From Polyangium mundeleinium (lineage in GTDB: Bacteria; Myxococcota_A; Polyangia; Polyangiales; Polyangiaceae), in contig NZ_JAQNDO010000001.1 in NCBI RefSeq assembly GCF_028369105.1, positions 11,378,501 to 11,442,500 on the forward strand: DNA of 64,000 nt, in the 5' to 3' direction. The position numbers were made by a program, and so were the translations under genes. Positions within the stretch are counted from its first letter, which is position 1; every line of letters starts with the position of its first letter. Of the stretch, positions 19,905-28,337 are shown in pieces. A model generated the notes under the pieces. It ran no database searches, had not been told where the DNA came from, and was given only the letters and a program-made list of their open reading frames with translations.

Positions 19905-21890
19905 GTGCCGCGACAAGACCCGACCACACCCCTCCCGCGTGATCCCGCCTCGCCGCGTGATCTCCGTCCCGTCCACCTGCGCGCGCGTGGCGCCTTCCCC
20001 GGCGCGAAGCCCGGCGCGCCCGTCGAGCTGCTCGGCGAGGTCTGCGACTGGCAAACGGGGATCCCGCTCGCGTCGACGCCGGCCTCGAAGCCCGACGAAC
20101 GAATCGCCGAAGCCACGCTCGATCTCCCCGTCGGCATGTATTCGTACAAGCTCCGCGCGGGCGGTTCCTGGTCGCTCGACCTCGACAATCCGCGGACGCG
20201 CTCGCGGGATCGAATTCGGAACAGCGTCCTCTCCGTCGGAGGCGCGCCCGAGCCGCTGCTCTTTGCCCCCGCGCCGCCCTTCGTCGTGCGAGCGCCCGAG
20301 GGAGATCATTGCATCGTCACGGCCGGCCTGCGCCGCGGCCACGGCGCGTCGTTGCACCTCCTATGGGAATCCGGCGACGAACGCGGCACGCTCGAAATGA
20401 CCCGCGCCGCCGAGGAGGACGAGCACGTCTTCTTCCGCGCCGAGCTTCCAGTCCCCGCGAGGCCCACCCGCATCCGCTTCGATCCCGGCCCGAACGAGGC
20501 CTTTTCCCTCGTGCCCGCGCCCGCCGACGATCTCCCCGCCTGGTGGAAAAACGCCGTCCTGTACACGATCTTCGTCGATCGTTTCGCCCCGCGCCCCGGC
20601 GCCTCCTGGGGCCACGATCCCGGCCGCGATCGTCCTGCCGGCGGCCACCTCGACGGCATTCGCCTGGCATTGCCGCGCCTCGCCGACCTCGGCGTCACCG
20701 TCCTTTACCTCACCCCCACGATCCTCGCGGCTTCCTGCCATCGTTACGACCTCGTCGATCCCCTCCAGATCGACCCGGCCCTCGGCGGCGAACCCGCCTT
20801 CGAACGCCTCGCCGCGGAGGCCCGCGCCCGCGGGATCCGCATCTTCGTCGACCTCGCTTTCTCGCACGCCGGCCGCGGCTTTCCGCCCTACGAGGACGTC
20901 CGCGCCCAAGGCCTCGACTCCCCGTTCGCCGCCTGGTTTCACTGGACAACCCCGTCCCGCGGCGCGCCCAAGCTCCGCCATTACGGCCGGCGCAAGGACG
21001 CTCCTTTGCTGAACCTCGATCATCCCGAGGTTCGGGCCCTCGTCCTTTCCGCCACGTCCCGCTGGGCGAAACGCGGCGCCTCCGGCCTGCGCCTCGACAT
21101 GGCCGCCGAGGTCCCACACGACCTCGCCGTCTCCATTCGCGACACCTTCCGCCGCGAAATCCCCGACGCCGTCGTCCTCGGCGAGCTCGTCCCGGCCCAC
21201 GCCCACCGCTGGACGAGCCGCGGCGCCCTCGATTGTGCCACCGATTTCGGCTTCCACGACGTCCTCGTCGATTTCCTCGCCAAACGCGCCATCCCTGCCG
21301 AGCTCGCGGCCCAGCGACTTGCCCTCCTCGACCTCGATCGAGGCGCGCCCGGCGCCCGCTCGCTTCGGTTTGTCTCAACACACGACCACCCCCGCTTCAC
21401 CAGCATCGCCCGCAAGCACGGCGGCCCTACCCGCTCGGGCCTCCTCGGCCTCTTCGTCCTCCTCGCGTGGCCCGGCGTCCCTTCGCTTCTTTATGGCGAG
21501 GAGTACGACCTCTTCGCCGAGACCCCCGTCGCCGAGCCCGAGGACGTCTGGCCCGATCGAATGCCGCTCCCGCTCCGCCCGGATTCCGCCGGTGAACGCG
21601 CGTTTTCAATCGTCCGCTCCCTCCTCGCCCTCCGCGCATCTCGCCCCGCGCTCGGCCGCGGCGCCCTCGAAATCCTTTTCGCCGAGGGCGGCCTCTTCAT
21701 CTTTCGCCGCGCCCACGAGGGCGAGATCCTCGACGTCGCCGTCAATGTCGCCGCCCCCGTCGACGTCGATCTCGAGGACGACGAATTCCCCTCCACATCC
21801 CTGCTCTTCGCGCTCGGCGAGGCCCGGCTCTCGGGCCAGACGCTCACGCTCGCCACGGACGCGGCGGCGCTCGTCCTTCGCGCCCGCTGA
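19905..21890 (+). CDS. Glycoside hydrolase family 13 (alpha-amylase-like) protein
   Basis: A 661-residue protein with no signal peptide, so probably cytoplasmic. Residues about 1-190 form a beta-rich N-terminal region with a CBM48-like segment (V-E-L-L-G-E-V-C-D-W). The (beta/alpha)8 barrel starts at W-W-K-N-A-V-L-Y-T-I-F-V-D-R-F. Catalytic regions are readable: G-L-R-L-D-M (nucleophile Asp), V-V-L-G-E-L (acid Glu) and F-V-S-T-H-D-H (third Asp). Region I is F-V-D-L-A-F-S-H rather than the usual D-x-V-x-N-H, so Asn is replaced by Ser. A C-terminal beta domain closes the protein. It likely acts on internal glucans such as glycogen or maltodextrins. GTG start. Confidence 0.85.
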   Translation: MPRQDPTTPLPRDPASPRDLRPVHLRARGAFPGAKPGAPVELLGEVCDWQTGIPLASTPASKPDERIAEATLDLPVGMYSYKLRAGGSWSLDLDNPRTRSRDRIRNSVLSVGGAPEPLLFAPAPPFVVRAPEGDHCIVTAGLRRGHGASLHLLWESGDERGTLEMTRAAEEDEHVFFRAELPVPARPTRIRFDPGPNEAFSLVPAPADDLPAWWKNAVLYTIFVDRFAPRPGASWGHDPGRDRPAGGHLDGIRLALPRLADLGVTVLYLTPTILAASCHRYDLVDPLQIDPALGGEPAFERLAAEARARGIRIFVDLAFSHAGRGFPPYEDVRAQGLDSPFAAWFHWTTPSRGAPKLRHYGRRKDAPLLNLDHPEVRALVLSATSRWAKRGASGLRLDMAAEVPHDLAVSIRDTFRREIPDAVVLGELVPAHAHRWTSRGALDCATDFGFHDVLVDFLAKRAIPAELAAQRLALLDLDRGAPGARSLRFVSTHDHPRFTSIARKHGGPTRSGLLGLFVLLAWPGVPSLLYGEEYDLFAETPVAEPEDVWPDRMPLPLRPDSAGERAFSIVRSLLALRASRPALGRGALEILFAEGGLFIFRRAHEGEILDVAVNVAAPVDVDLEDDEFPSTSLLFALGEARLSGQTLTLATDAAALVLRAR

Positions 21891-22004
21891 ACGCGGGTCA
21901 TTCAGCACCACGGTTGACGGAGGGCCTGGGGAAGGGCACCTTCCCGGGCGGGCCGCGGCGAGACCTCGCCTGGCCATGATCCCGAATCGCGGGGAGGTGC
22001 TTTC

Positions 22005-23408
22005 ATGAGCTTGCAGAAATGGTGGTTCTTTGCGTCGATTGCCGCGGCCGCCCTGGGCGGGGGGTGTGCAGTGGAGATCCGCGATTACGGAGGTTCGGGC
22101 ACCGGAGGACAGGCCGGCGCGGGCGGGCAAGGCGGCCAGGGGGGCCAGGGAGGCCAGCCCGGCTGCGTGGATCCCGCGGAAGGCTGCCCCTGCGCGGCGG
22201 ACGGCACGTGCAATCCCGGGCTCGCCTGCAAGGAGGGCACCTGTATCGATGCCTTCCCCCATTGTGGCAACGGCAGCATCGACGACGGAGAGACCTGCGA
22301 CGACGGCAACAAGGTCGACGAAGACGGCTGCAGCTCCACCTGCCAGATCGAGGCCGTTTGTCTCGTCAACCACATCGGCGGCGATCCCTCGGTCGTGAGC
22401 TCGATTCGCGTCGACCAGGACGGCACCATGACGCTCGCCGATCTGCGTGTCCTCGACGGGTCCCATACCATCGGCCTCTGGCCCTTCCGCCAGCGGGCCG
22501 CGGCGCGATGCGGCCGCCGCGTCTATTTCACCCTCCAGACGAGTGATTCCATCGAGGCCGTGGAGGTCACGCCCACGGGCAAGCTCCTCCCCGTCGCGTT
22601 CACGAAGAGCATCCCCGACGTGGCTGGGCTCCTCTGCGACGAGAAAAACAACGTCCTCTTCGTCATGAGCCACACGGACACGATCGATGTCCGTGCGTAT
22701 TCGATCGCCCCGAGCGGCGAGCTCGTCGACGTGGACCACAAGACGCTCATTTTCCCCGTGGGCTCGCTCGATACCGTCGCCTTCACGATGCACCCGCAAC
22801 AACCTGCGTTTTACGTGTTCGGCGGCTCCACCAGCGGCATCAACCCGGCCGAGAACAAGATCGTGGGGGCCTTCGTTCGATATGCCGCCGATGGCAAGAT
22901 GACCGTGGATCAGCCCTCCGTCACGGCCGACACGGGCCAAGGCTTCTTCCACACGACCTTCCTCTCGACCGATGGCAAGTTCATGGGTTTTTCCGGATAC
23001 AGTGGCGGCGGGTTCGCGAATTACGAGCTCGCCGAGACGGGGAACATCCCCACCGGCATGTCGCCCGTCTACAGCGGCTCCGGGTTCTCGAATGGATACG
23101 ACGCGATCGCGCTGGACGGCGAGCTCTTCTACCATTCCCACAGCGATGCGAACGTGAGCGCGTGTCGATTCACGCCGGGCGAGAAAGCGACTTGCCTCAC
23201 GGCCACCCCCGCCACCGGGGGCCTGAACCGCCTCTACCTCGCCTATGGCGGGAAGATGCTCATCGCGGCGAGCGGTTATGGCGGCGCCATCGACACCTTC
23301 GTCCTCGGAGACGACAAAACCGCCCCCAAGAAGCTCGCGACGTTCCCCCTCGACAAGACCGAGAGCTTCCACGCGAGCGCGCTCCTTCCCTGCTTCCGCG
23401 CGCCCTGA
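22005..23408 (+). CDS. Lipoprotein with DUF4215 motif and beta-propeller
   Basis: A 467-residue lipoprotein: signal peptide ending A-L-G-G-G-C, a short Gly/Gln linker, and a Cys-rich segment with C-N-P-G-L-A-C-K-E-G-T-C. A DUF4215-type block follows (C-G-N-G-S-I-D-D-G-E-T-C-D-D-G-N...C-S-S-T-C). The remaining ~330 residues contain repeated strands with the layout of a beta-propeller of the lactonase/YVTN group (V-Y-F-T-L-Q-T-S-D-S-I-E-A-V, L-F-V-M-S-H-T-D-T-I-D-V, F-Y-V-F-G-G). No catalytic residue set stands out. It shares the DUF4215 block with the 11561 gene, so both likely go to the same surface location. An AGGTGCTTTC stretch precedes the ATG. Confidence 0.8.
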   Translation: MSLQKWWFFASIAAAALGGGCAVEIRDYGGSGTGGQAGAGGQGGQGGQGGQPGCVDPAEGCPCAADGTCNPGLACKEGTCIDAFPHCGNGSIDDGETCDDGNKVDEDGCSSTCQIEAVCLVNHIGGDPSVVSSIRVDQDGTMTLADLRVLDGSHTIGLWPFRQRAAARCGRRVYFTLQTSDSIEAVEVTPTGKLLPVAFTKSIPDVAGLLCDEKNNVLFVMSHTDTIDVRAYSIAPSGELVDVDHKTLIFPVGSLDTVAFTMHPQQPAFYVFGGSTSGINPAENKIVGAFVRYAADGKMTVDQPSVTADTGQGFFHTTFLSTDGKFMGFSGYSGGGFANYELAETGNIPTGMSPVYSGSGFSNGYDAIALDGELFYHSHSDANVSACRFTPGEKATCLTATPATGGLNRLYLAYGGKMLIAASGYGGAIDTFVLGDDKTAPKKLATFPLDKTESFHASALLPCFRAP

Positions 23409-23479
23409 CGCCTGGCCACGGGCGCCCGATGCGCTACGCTCCGAAGGGCGCACCGCCCATGTGCCGCTCGGAGCTTGCC

Positions 23480-24109
23480 ATGAAAAACCTTTTTCATCTC
23501 GCCATTCTGATTCCACTCGCCTCGGCATCCCTCTATGCCTGCCACGACGAGGAGGAGAGCGTCCCCGCGGGGTACGAGGACGTCGTCTACGGCGGAACGA
23601 CCACGGACGAAGCGCTCGCCGCGTTCCTGACCGCCGTCGAAGCGAATCCGCCCGCGAACGTCCCCTCGCAGGCCCCCGCGCTGCTCAGCCCCCCCGCGGG
23701 CGCGCTCTCGGCCGCCACCATTCCCACGTTTTCCTGGGCCGTCGGCGCCTCCTCGCGCCTCACGCCGCCCGCGCCCCCGTCGCTCCTGCCCGCCGAGCCG
23801 CGCGCCGAGCCCTTCCTCGCCCCGCTCGCGGCGCTCCTCGGGCCCGTCCGCGCGGCGCACGCCCACGGCACGCCGTTCACGGGGTATGCGACCTGGCTCG
23901 TCGTCTCCTCCGACGCCGATCCCAAGCTCGCACGCGTCTTCACGAGCGAGACCTCGTGGAAGCCCTCGGATTCGATCTGGACGCGTATCACCGGGGCCAA
24001 GGCGCCCATCACGGTCGAGCTCCAGGGCGCGCAACTCGTCGACAACCGCATCGACATGGACGGCGGCCCCTTCCAGGGCAACAAAACCACCTTTACGATC
24101 ACGCCATGA
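23480..24109 (+). CDS. Small lipoprotein, partner of the downstream beta-propeller
   Basis: A 209-residue exported protein. The signal peptide ends A-S-L-Y-A-C-H-D-E-E, a fair lipobox followed by an acidic patch. The middle is Pro/Ala-rich, and the C-terminal ~85 residues form a compact domain starting at H-A-H-G-T-P-F-T-G-Y-A-T-W-L-V-V-S and ending D-M-D-G-G-P-F-Q-G-N-K-T-T-F-T-I. I do not recognise the family. Its stop overlaps the ATG of the propeller lipoprotein gene (ATGA), so the two proteins are probably made in equal amounts and work together. GGAG lies 8 nt before the chosen ATG. Confidence 0.7.
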   Translation: MKNLFHLAILIPLASASLYACHDEEESVPAGYEDVVYGGTTTDEALAAFLTAVEANPPANVPSQAPALLSPPAGALSAATIPTFSWAVGASSRLTPPAPPSLLPAEPRAEPFLAPLAALLGPVRAAHAHGTPFTGYATWLVVSSDADPKLARVFTSETSWKPSDSIWTRITGAKAPITVELQGAQLVDNRIDMDGGPFQGNKTTFTITP

Positions 24110-25332
24110 CCGCCTTTCATCTTCGCGCCCTCGCCGGCGCCGCCCTGCTGACCGCCCTGCCTGCATGCGGGGAAGCCCCCGTCGAGCATCGCTACGACCC
24201 CTACACGGGCGACGCATTCCCCGATCGACGCGAGCCCGTCGCCGTCCCTCCGGGCGGACTCGGACTCATCACGGACAGCCTCTCGGACACCATCTCGCTC
24301 CTCGACCTCGGCACGGGCGAGAAAGTCGGGCATGTCCCGGTCGGCCGCGACCCGGTCGGCCTCGACGGCCCGCACCATGTCGCCGTAGATAAAGCCGGCG
24401 GCTTCGTCTACATCGGCCTGTCCTATCCCGTCGTCGCGACCGGCGGCCCGCACGCCTCGCACGGCGGCAGCATTCAGCCCGGCTACGTGCAAAAGCTCTC
24501 GCTCACGGATTTCCGCATCCTCGGCCAGGTCCGCGTCGACGCGAATCCCGGCGACATCGTGGCCTCGGACGACGGCCGTCGCGTCGTCGTCTCCCATTTC
24601 GATCTCCAGCGTGCGATCAAAAATGCGGGAAACCTCGACAAGGCCCGCGCCACGATCGCGCTGCTCGCCCCGGAGGTCGTCCTCCCCACCGGCTCGGTCG
24701 ATCCGCCGCGGATCACCACCTGCATCGCGCCGCACGGCATGGTCCTCTCGCGGCCCGACGGCGCCCGCGCGTATGTCGCCTGTTATGGGGAAGACGTCGT
24801 CGCCGTGGTCGACCTCAACAAACGCGAGGTGATCGATCGAATCCCTGTCGACGCCTCCGGCAGCGCGATCGGCGATCCGAAATACGGCCCCTACTCGGTC
24901 GTCCTCTCCCCCGATGGAAAAACCCTGGCGCTCGGCAACACGGTCTCGAAGGACGTGCGTTTCTTCGACGTCGAGGCGAATACGATGGACCCGGACCGCC
25001 AGATCGACACGCTCGGCGCGCCGTTCTTCCCGGTCTTCTCCGAGGACGGAAAGCGCCTCTGGATCCCCACGCAATCGCCGGACGCGCTCGTCCTGTGGGA
25101 CCTCGAAAGCGACCAGGAGATCACCCGCCGCGATTTCACAGCCAGCGAATGCAAATGGCCCCACGTCGCCGATCGGCTCGACGACACGCGGCTCGTCCTC
25201 ATCTGCGAGGGTGATCACGTGACGGCAGGCAAGGCCCTCGTGCTCGACGCCGCGACGCTCGCGACGCAGAGCGAGGCTGTCGTCGGCGTCTATCCCGACG
25301 CCATTGCGCGCATCCCAGGCGCGGCGCCCTAA
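24106..25332 (+). CDS. YVTN-type beta-propeller lipoprotein
   Basis: A 408-residue lipoprotein (lipobox T-A-L-P-A-C-G) followed by a seven-blade-like beta-propeller. Typical blade phrases are D-S-L-S-D-T-I-S-L-L-D-L-G-T-G-E-K, V-A-V-V-D-L-N-K-R-E-V, L-S-P-D-G-K-T-L-A-L-G-N and V-F-S-E-D-G-K-R-L-W-I. Such surface propellers often bind partner proteins or metals; no active site is visible. It overlaps the small lipoprotein gene upstream by 4 nt and converges on the cytochrome c gene, with the two stop codons overlapping at 25329-25332. The neighbourhood suggests a role in a periplasmic electron-transfer or metal-related complex, but this is inference. Confidence 0.8.
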   Translation: MTAFHLRALAGAALLTALPACGEAPVEHRYDPYTGDAFPDRREPVAVPPGGLGLITDSLSDTISLLDLGTGEKVGHVPVGRDPVGLDGPHHVAVDKAGGFVYIGLSYPVVATGGPHASHGGSIQPGYVQKLSLTDFRILGQVRVDANPGDIVASDDGRRVVVSHFDLQRAIKNAGNLDKARATIALLAPEVVLPTGSVDPPRITTCIAPHGMVLSRPDGARAYVACYGEDVVAVVDLNKREVIDRIPVDASGSAIGDPKYGPYSVVLSPDGKTLALGNTVSKDVRFFDVEANTMDPDRQIDTLGAPFFPVFSEDGKRLWIPTQSPDALVLWDLESDQEITRRDFTASECKWPHVADRLDDTRLVLICEGDHVTAGKALVLDAATLATQSEAVVGVYPDAIARIPGAAP

Positions 25333-26078
25333 GGCACGCCCATGTAGGTGAGCAGATCACCCATCTGCTCGTCGGAAAGTACCTCCAGCGAAAACGGCGG
25401 CATCTGCCCGCCATACCCCAGAAACCCGCCGTGCCGCGTCTTCTGCACGAAAACGAGCCGGCGTTGCTCGGCCGTGTACGTGCCGAGCGGGTGCTCGGCG
25501 AGCGTCTGGTCCGGCAGGATCGGCGCGCGCGCCACGAGGCGGCCGTCGCCCGTCTTCACGGCGCCGTGGCAGCTCTTGCAGGCGCGCGTATAGACGCTCG
25601 CGCCCGCGGTCGCGTCACCCGGGGGCGGCGCCGACACCTGCACGGGCACCGTGAACGGCCAGGCTTCCTCGTCCGCGGGCCCCGCGGGCAGCGCGTCGAG
25701 GAACGCGAAGAGCGCGCGGGCCCGCTCGTCCTCGGCCGACCAGGATTTGCTCGACAGCATGTAATAGTAGAGGCAATGGTTCATCGACCGGAGCAGCTCG
25801 AGCTCCATTCCGCCCCAGTACGAGGCCCGCCGCGTCACACCCGCGAGCGGCGCGCCGGGAAGGATGGGCCCGTCCGCGGACGGCTTCGACGTCGGATGGC
25901 ACGTCGCGCAGGAGAACGCATTCGCGCTCGTCTCCGTGATCGTCGGGTCCGAAAAGAGCGCCTTGCCGTGGTCCTCGGCCGAGCCCTCCACGATCTCGGT
26001 CTCCGGTTCACACGCGCAAAGGAGCCCCGAAAGGAGCGTGGCTCCGGCCAGAAAAGACATCCATCGCATAGGGCCCAT
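25329..26078 (-). CDS. Di-haem cytochrome c lipoprotein
   Basis: A 249-residue exported protein with two haem c sites: C-A-T-C-H at about residue 57 and C-K-S-C-H at about 167. Each is followed by Pro/Met-containing loops (M-P-P-F-S-L near the C-terminus offers the sixth ligand Met). The N-terminal signal ends G-L-L-C-A-C, so it is probably lipid-anchored in the periplasm. This is the size and layout of a small electron carrier or of a MauG/peroxidase relative, but the extra motifs of di-haem peroxidases are not obvious. Two ATGs are possible (26078 and 26069); neither has a strong ribosome-binding site. It converges with the propeller lipoprotein gene. Confidence 0.88.
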   Translation of the reverse strand: MGPMRWMSFLAGATLLSGLLCACEPETEIVEGSAEDHGKALFSDPTITETSANAFSCATCHPTSKPSADGPILPGAPLAGVTRRASYWGGMELELLRSMNHCLYYYMLSSKSWSAEDERARALFAFLDALPAGPADEEAWPFTVPVQVSAPPPGDATAGASVYTRACKSCHGAVKTGDGRLVARAPILPDQTLAEHPLGTYTAEQRRLVFVQKTRHGGFLGYGGQMPPFSLEVLSDEQMGDLLTYMGVP

Positions 26079-26143
26079 CGTAGCAGCCGCCCATCGAGCT
26101 GGCTTGTGCCCGCCGCGCAGGCTGTAGTATCACGCTGGAAACC

Positions 26144-26938
26144 GTGCCCACGTACACCGGCGACGCCACCTACGACCTCGTCCTCTCGATCGCGCTCGGG
26201 TTTGCCCTGTTCGTCGCGGTCGCCGCGTGGTTCGTCCCCTCGCCCTATGGCCGCTTCGCGAGCCCGCGCTTCGGCGTCGCGCTCGACCCGCGCCTCGGCT
26301 GGTTCCTCATGGAGCTGCCCGCGACGCTCTCGTTCCTCTACTTCTACACCCGCGGCCCGAACCGCGGCGCGCTCGTCCCGCTCGTCTTCCTCGGGATGTG
26401 GCTCCTCCATTACGGCAACCGCGGCTTTTATTTTCCGCTCTCGATGCGCGTCCCAAAGGGCCAGCGCTCCTCGTTCGGGCTCCTCGTCGTGGGCACGGGC
26501 GTCCTCGTCACCACGATGCACGGCTACCTCCACGCCGACTTCATCGCGCGCCTCGGCCCCCATTACAGCCCCGAATGGCTCCACGATCCGCGGTTCCTCG
26601 TGGGTTTCGCGATCTATTACATTTCGTTCGGCTTCACCTTGCACTCGGACTCGATCCTGCGGAATCTGCGCACCCGCGAGGAGGTCCAGAGCGGCGAACG
26701 GGTCTACCGCATCCCGCGTGGTGGCCTCTTCCGGTGGGTCACGAACCCGAGTTACCTGGCCGAGCTCACGGGCTGGGCCGGGTTTGCCCTTTGCACGTGG
26801 TCGCTCGCCGGCGTCTTCATCTTCGCCATCAGCGCGGCGAACCTCGTGCCGCGCGCGTTCGCCACGCACGCCTGGTACCGCGAAAAATTCCCCGATTACC
26901 CGCCCGAGCGGCGCGCCCTGGTCCCGTTCATCCTGTAG
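26144..26938 (+). CDS. Steroid 5-alpha-reductase-like membrane protein
   Basis: A 264-residue polytopic membrane protein of the 3-oxo-5-alpha-steroid 4-dehydrogenase family. Six or seven hydrophobic helices are visible. The conserved C-terminal block is present: N-P-S-Y-L-A-E-L-T-G-W-A-G-F-A, T-W-S, and H-A-W-Y-R-E-K-F-P-D-Y-P. These residues line the NADPH site in steroid 5-alpha-reductases and related enoyl reductases. In eukaryotes the enzymes reduce the delta-4 double bond of 3-oxo-steroids or polyprenols. Myxobacteria of this order can make or modify sterols, so a sterol substrate is plausible but unproven. GTG start. The 3' end overlaps the convergent FAD monooxygenase gene by 11 nt. 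Confidence 0.85.
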   Translation: MPTYTGDATYDLVLSIALGFALFVAVAAWFVPSPYGRFASPRFGVALDPRLGWFLMELPATLSFLYFYTRGPNRGALVPLVFLGMWLLHYGNRGFYFPLSMRVPKGQRSSFGLLVVGTGVLVTTMHGYLHADFIARLGPHYSPEWLHDPRFLVGFAIYYISFGFTLHSDSILRNLRTREEVQSGERVYRIPRGGLFRWVTNPSYLAELTGWAGFALCTWSLAGVFIFAISAANLVPRAFATHAWYREKFPDYPPERRALVPFIL

Positions 26939-28271
26939 GAACCACGATTCCCAGGTCAACGAGCCCTTCGAGCCCCACGAGCAGGCGACGATCTCCGAGC
27001 GGCGCCGCAGCCCGAAGCGCGGCGAGCGCCTCGTGCGCGGGCTGCGGACTCCGCAGGAAATCGAGCACGGAGGCGAGCGCCTTCGGCGGCAGGAGCGACT
27101 CGACCGGCGCGATCACGTGCAGGTCAGGCTCGCGCCCGTCCCAGTGCAACATCGCCCGCGGATCCAGCGTGATCGCTTCGGTTTGCCAATCGATCGCCTG
27201 GCGCCGCTTCCAGAAGAGCGCCTCGGAGAAACGCGGCTCCATGCTGTAATAACGCGCGCGCCGATCCAGGTGCCCCGCGAGAAACACCGCTGGATCCGTG
27301 GCCGGAGAGGGCAACGCCTCGGCCCCTTCCGCGAGCGCCCGATCGATGTCCGCCGCCGCCTCGATCGCCGAACGAAACCCCCGCGAAACGCCGTCCCCGG
27401 CCAGCGGATCCCCGGAAACCAGCGCATCCCCCACCGCGCACCACCGCGCCCCCCGGCCCGGCAGGAGCATTCCCGTGTCGGCCCGCACCACGCGCGGCGG
27501 CTCCTCCAGAATGCATCCTTCGGCGAGCGCCCGCACGTGAAGCGTCCGCTCGAGCGCCTGGAGAAATCGTTCGTTCGGCTCCGCGCGCGGCGTCGTGGCC
27601 CCGAGATCCGCATCCGTGAGCAAGACGAAGAGCAGCGTTTGTCCCGGCTGCGGCGCGACGTACCACCACCCCGCCTCCGCCGTTTCGAGCAGCAGTTCGG
27701 GCTCCACGCCCCGGCCCGCGGGCACCTTCATCCGCCCGACGATCGCAATGGCTCGATCGCAGGCGACCCAGCGCCGCGCGTTCGATCCCATCGCGCCCGC
27801 GGGCGCGCCGCGGCCGCTCGCGTCCACGAGGAACCTGCACGGAAATTCGTCCCCCTCGCGCGAGAGCACACGAAAGCCCCCCGCGTCTTCCTCGATCGTC
27901 GGGACGCCCGTCTCTTCCCGGAGCACGACGCCATTTCGCGCCGCGGCGCCCGCGAGCATGGCGTCGAAACGCGCGCGGTCCACGTGAAACCCTTCGCCGA
28001 ACGGATCGACGATCGACGAGCGCGCCGTGATCTCCGCCGAGCCCCAGGCCGAACGCACGCCTCGGAAAGGCACGCACGCCTCGGCCCGAAACGCGGCCAA
28101 GACCCCGAGCGTGGCGAGGAGCGGCTCGATTTCGGGCCCGAACGTCTCGCCCACGCGTGTCCGCCCGAGCCGCCCCCGTTCGAGGACGACGACGCTCCGG
28201 CCCCGCGCGCCGAGCGCAATCGCGGCGGCGAGCCCTGCCGGCCCACCGCCGAGCACCACCACATCGTGCAT
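26928..28271 (-). CDS. FAD-dependent monooxygenase/oxidoreductase
   Basis: A 447-residue flavoprotein of the para-hydroxybenzoate-hydroxylase-like superfamily. The N-terminal Rossmann motif is V-V-L-G-G-G-P-A-G-L-A-A-A and continues to V-V-V-L-E-R. F-L-V-D-A-S-G-R-G marks the second FAD contact, and G-D-A-L-V-S-G-D-P-L-A-G-D-G is the GD motif near the flavin ribityl chain. It resembles geranylgeranyl reductase/tryptophan halogenase/LodB-type enzymes, with no certain subgroup; the W-x-W-x-I-P halogenase motif is not seen. It is convergent with the steroid-reductase-like gene, so a shared pathway is possible but not shown. The ATG at 28271 places the Rossmann fold at residue 3, as usual. Confidence 0.85.
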   Translation of the reverse strand: MHDVVVLGGGPAGLAAAIALGARGRSVVVLERGRLGRTRVGETFGPEIEPLLATLGVLAAFRAEACVPFRGVRSAWGSAEITARSSIVDPFGEGFHVDRARFDAMLAGAAARNGVVLREETGVPTIEEDAGGFRVLSREGDEFPCRFLVDASGRGAPAGAMGSNARRWVACDRAIAIVGRMKVPAGRGVEPELLLETAEAGWWYVAPQPGQTLLFVLLTDADLGATTPRAEPNERFLQALERTLHVRALAEGCILEEPPRVVRADTGMLLPGRGARWCAVGDALVSGDPLAGDGVSRGFRSAIEAAADIDRALAEGAEALPSPATDPAVFLAGHLDRRARYYSMEPRFSEALFWKRRQAIDWQTEAITLDPRAMLHWDGREPDLHVIAPVESLLPPKALASVLDFLRSPQPAHEALAALRAAAPLGDRRLLVGLEGLVDLGIVVPTG

Positions 28272-28337
28272 TGCCCGGAGGCTACCGCCCTCCTCTTTCC
28301 CCCGTCAATCCGGGATCGAGGGCGGCCTTGGAACGCC

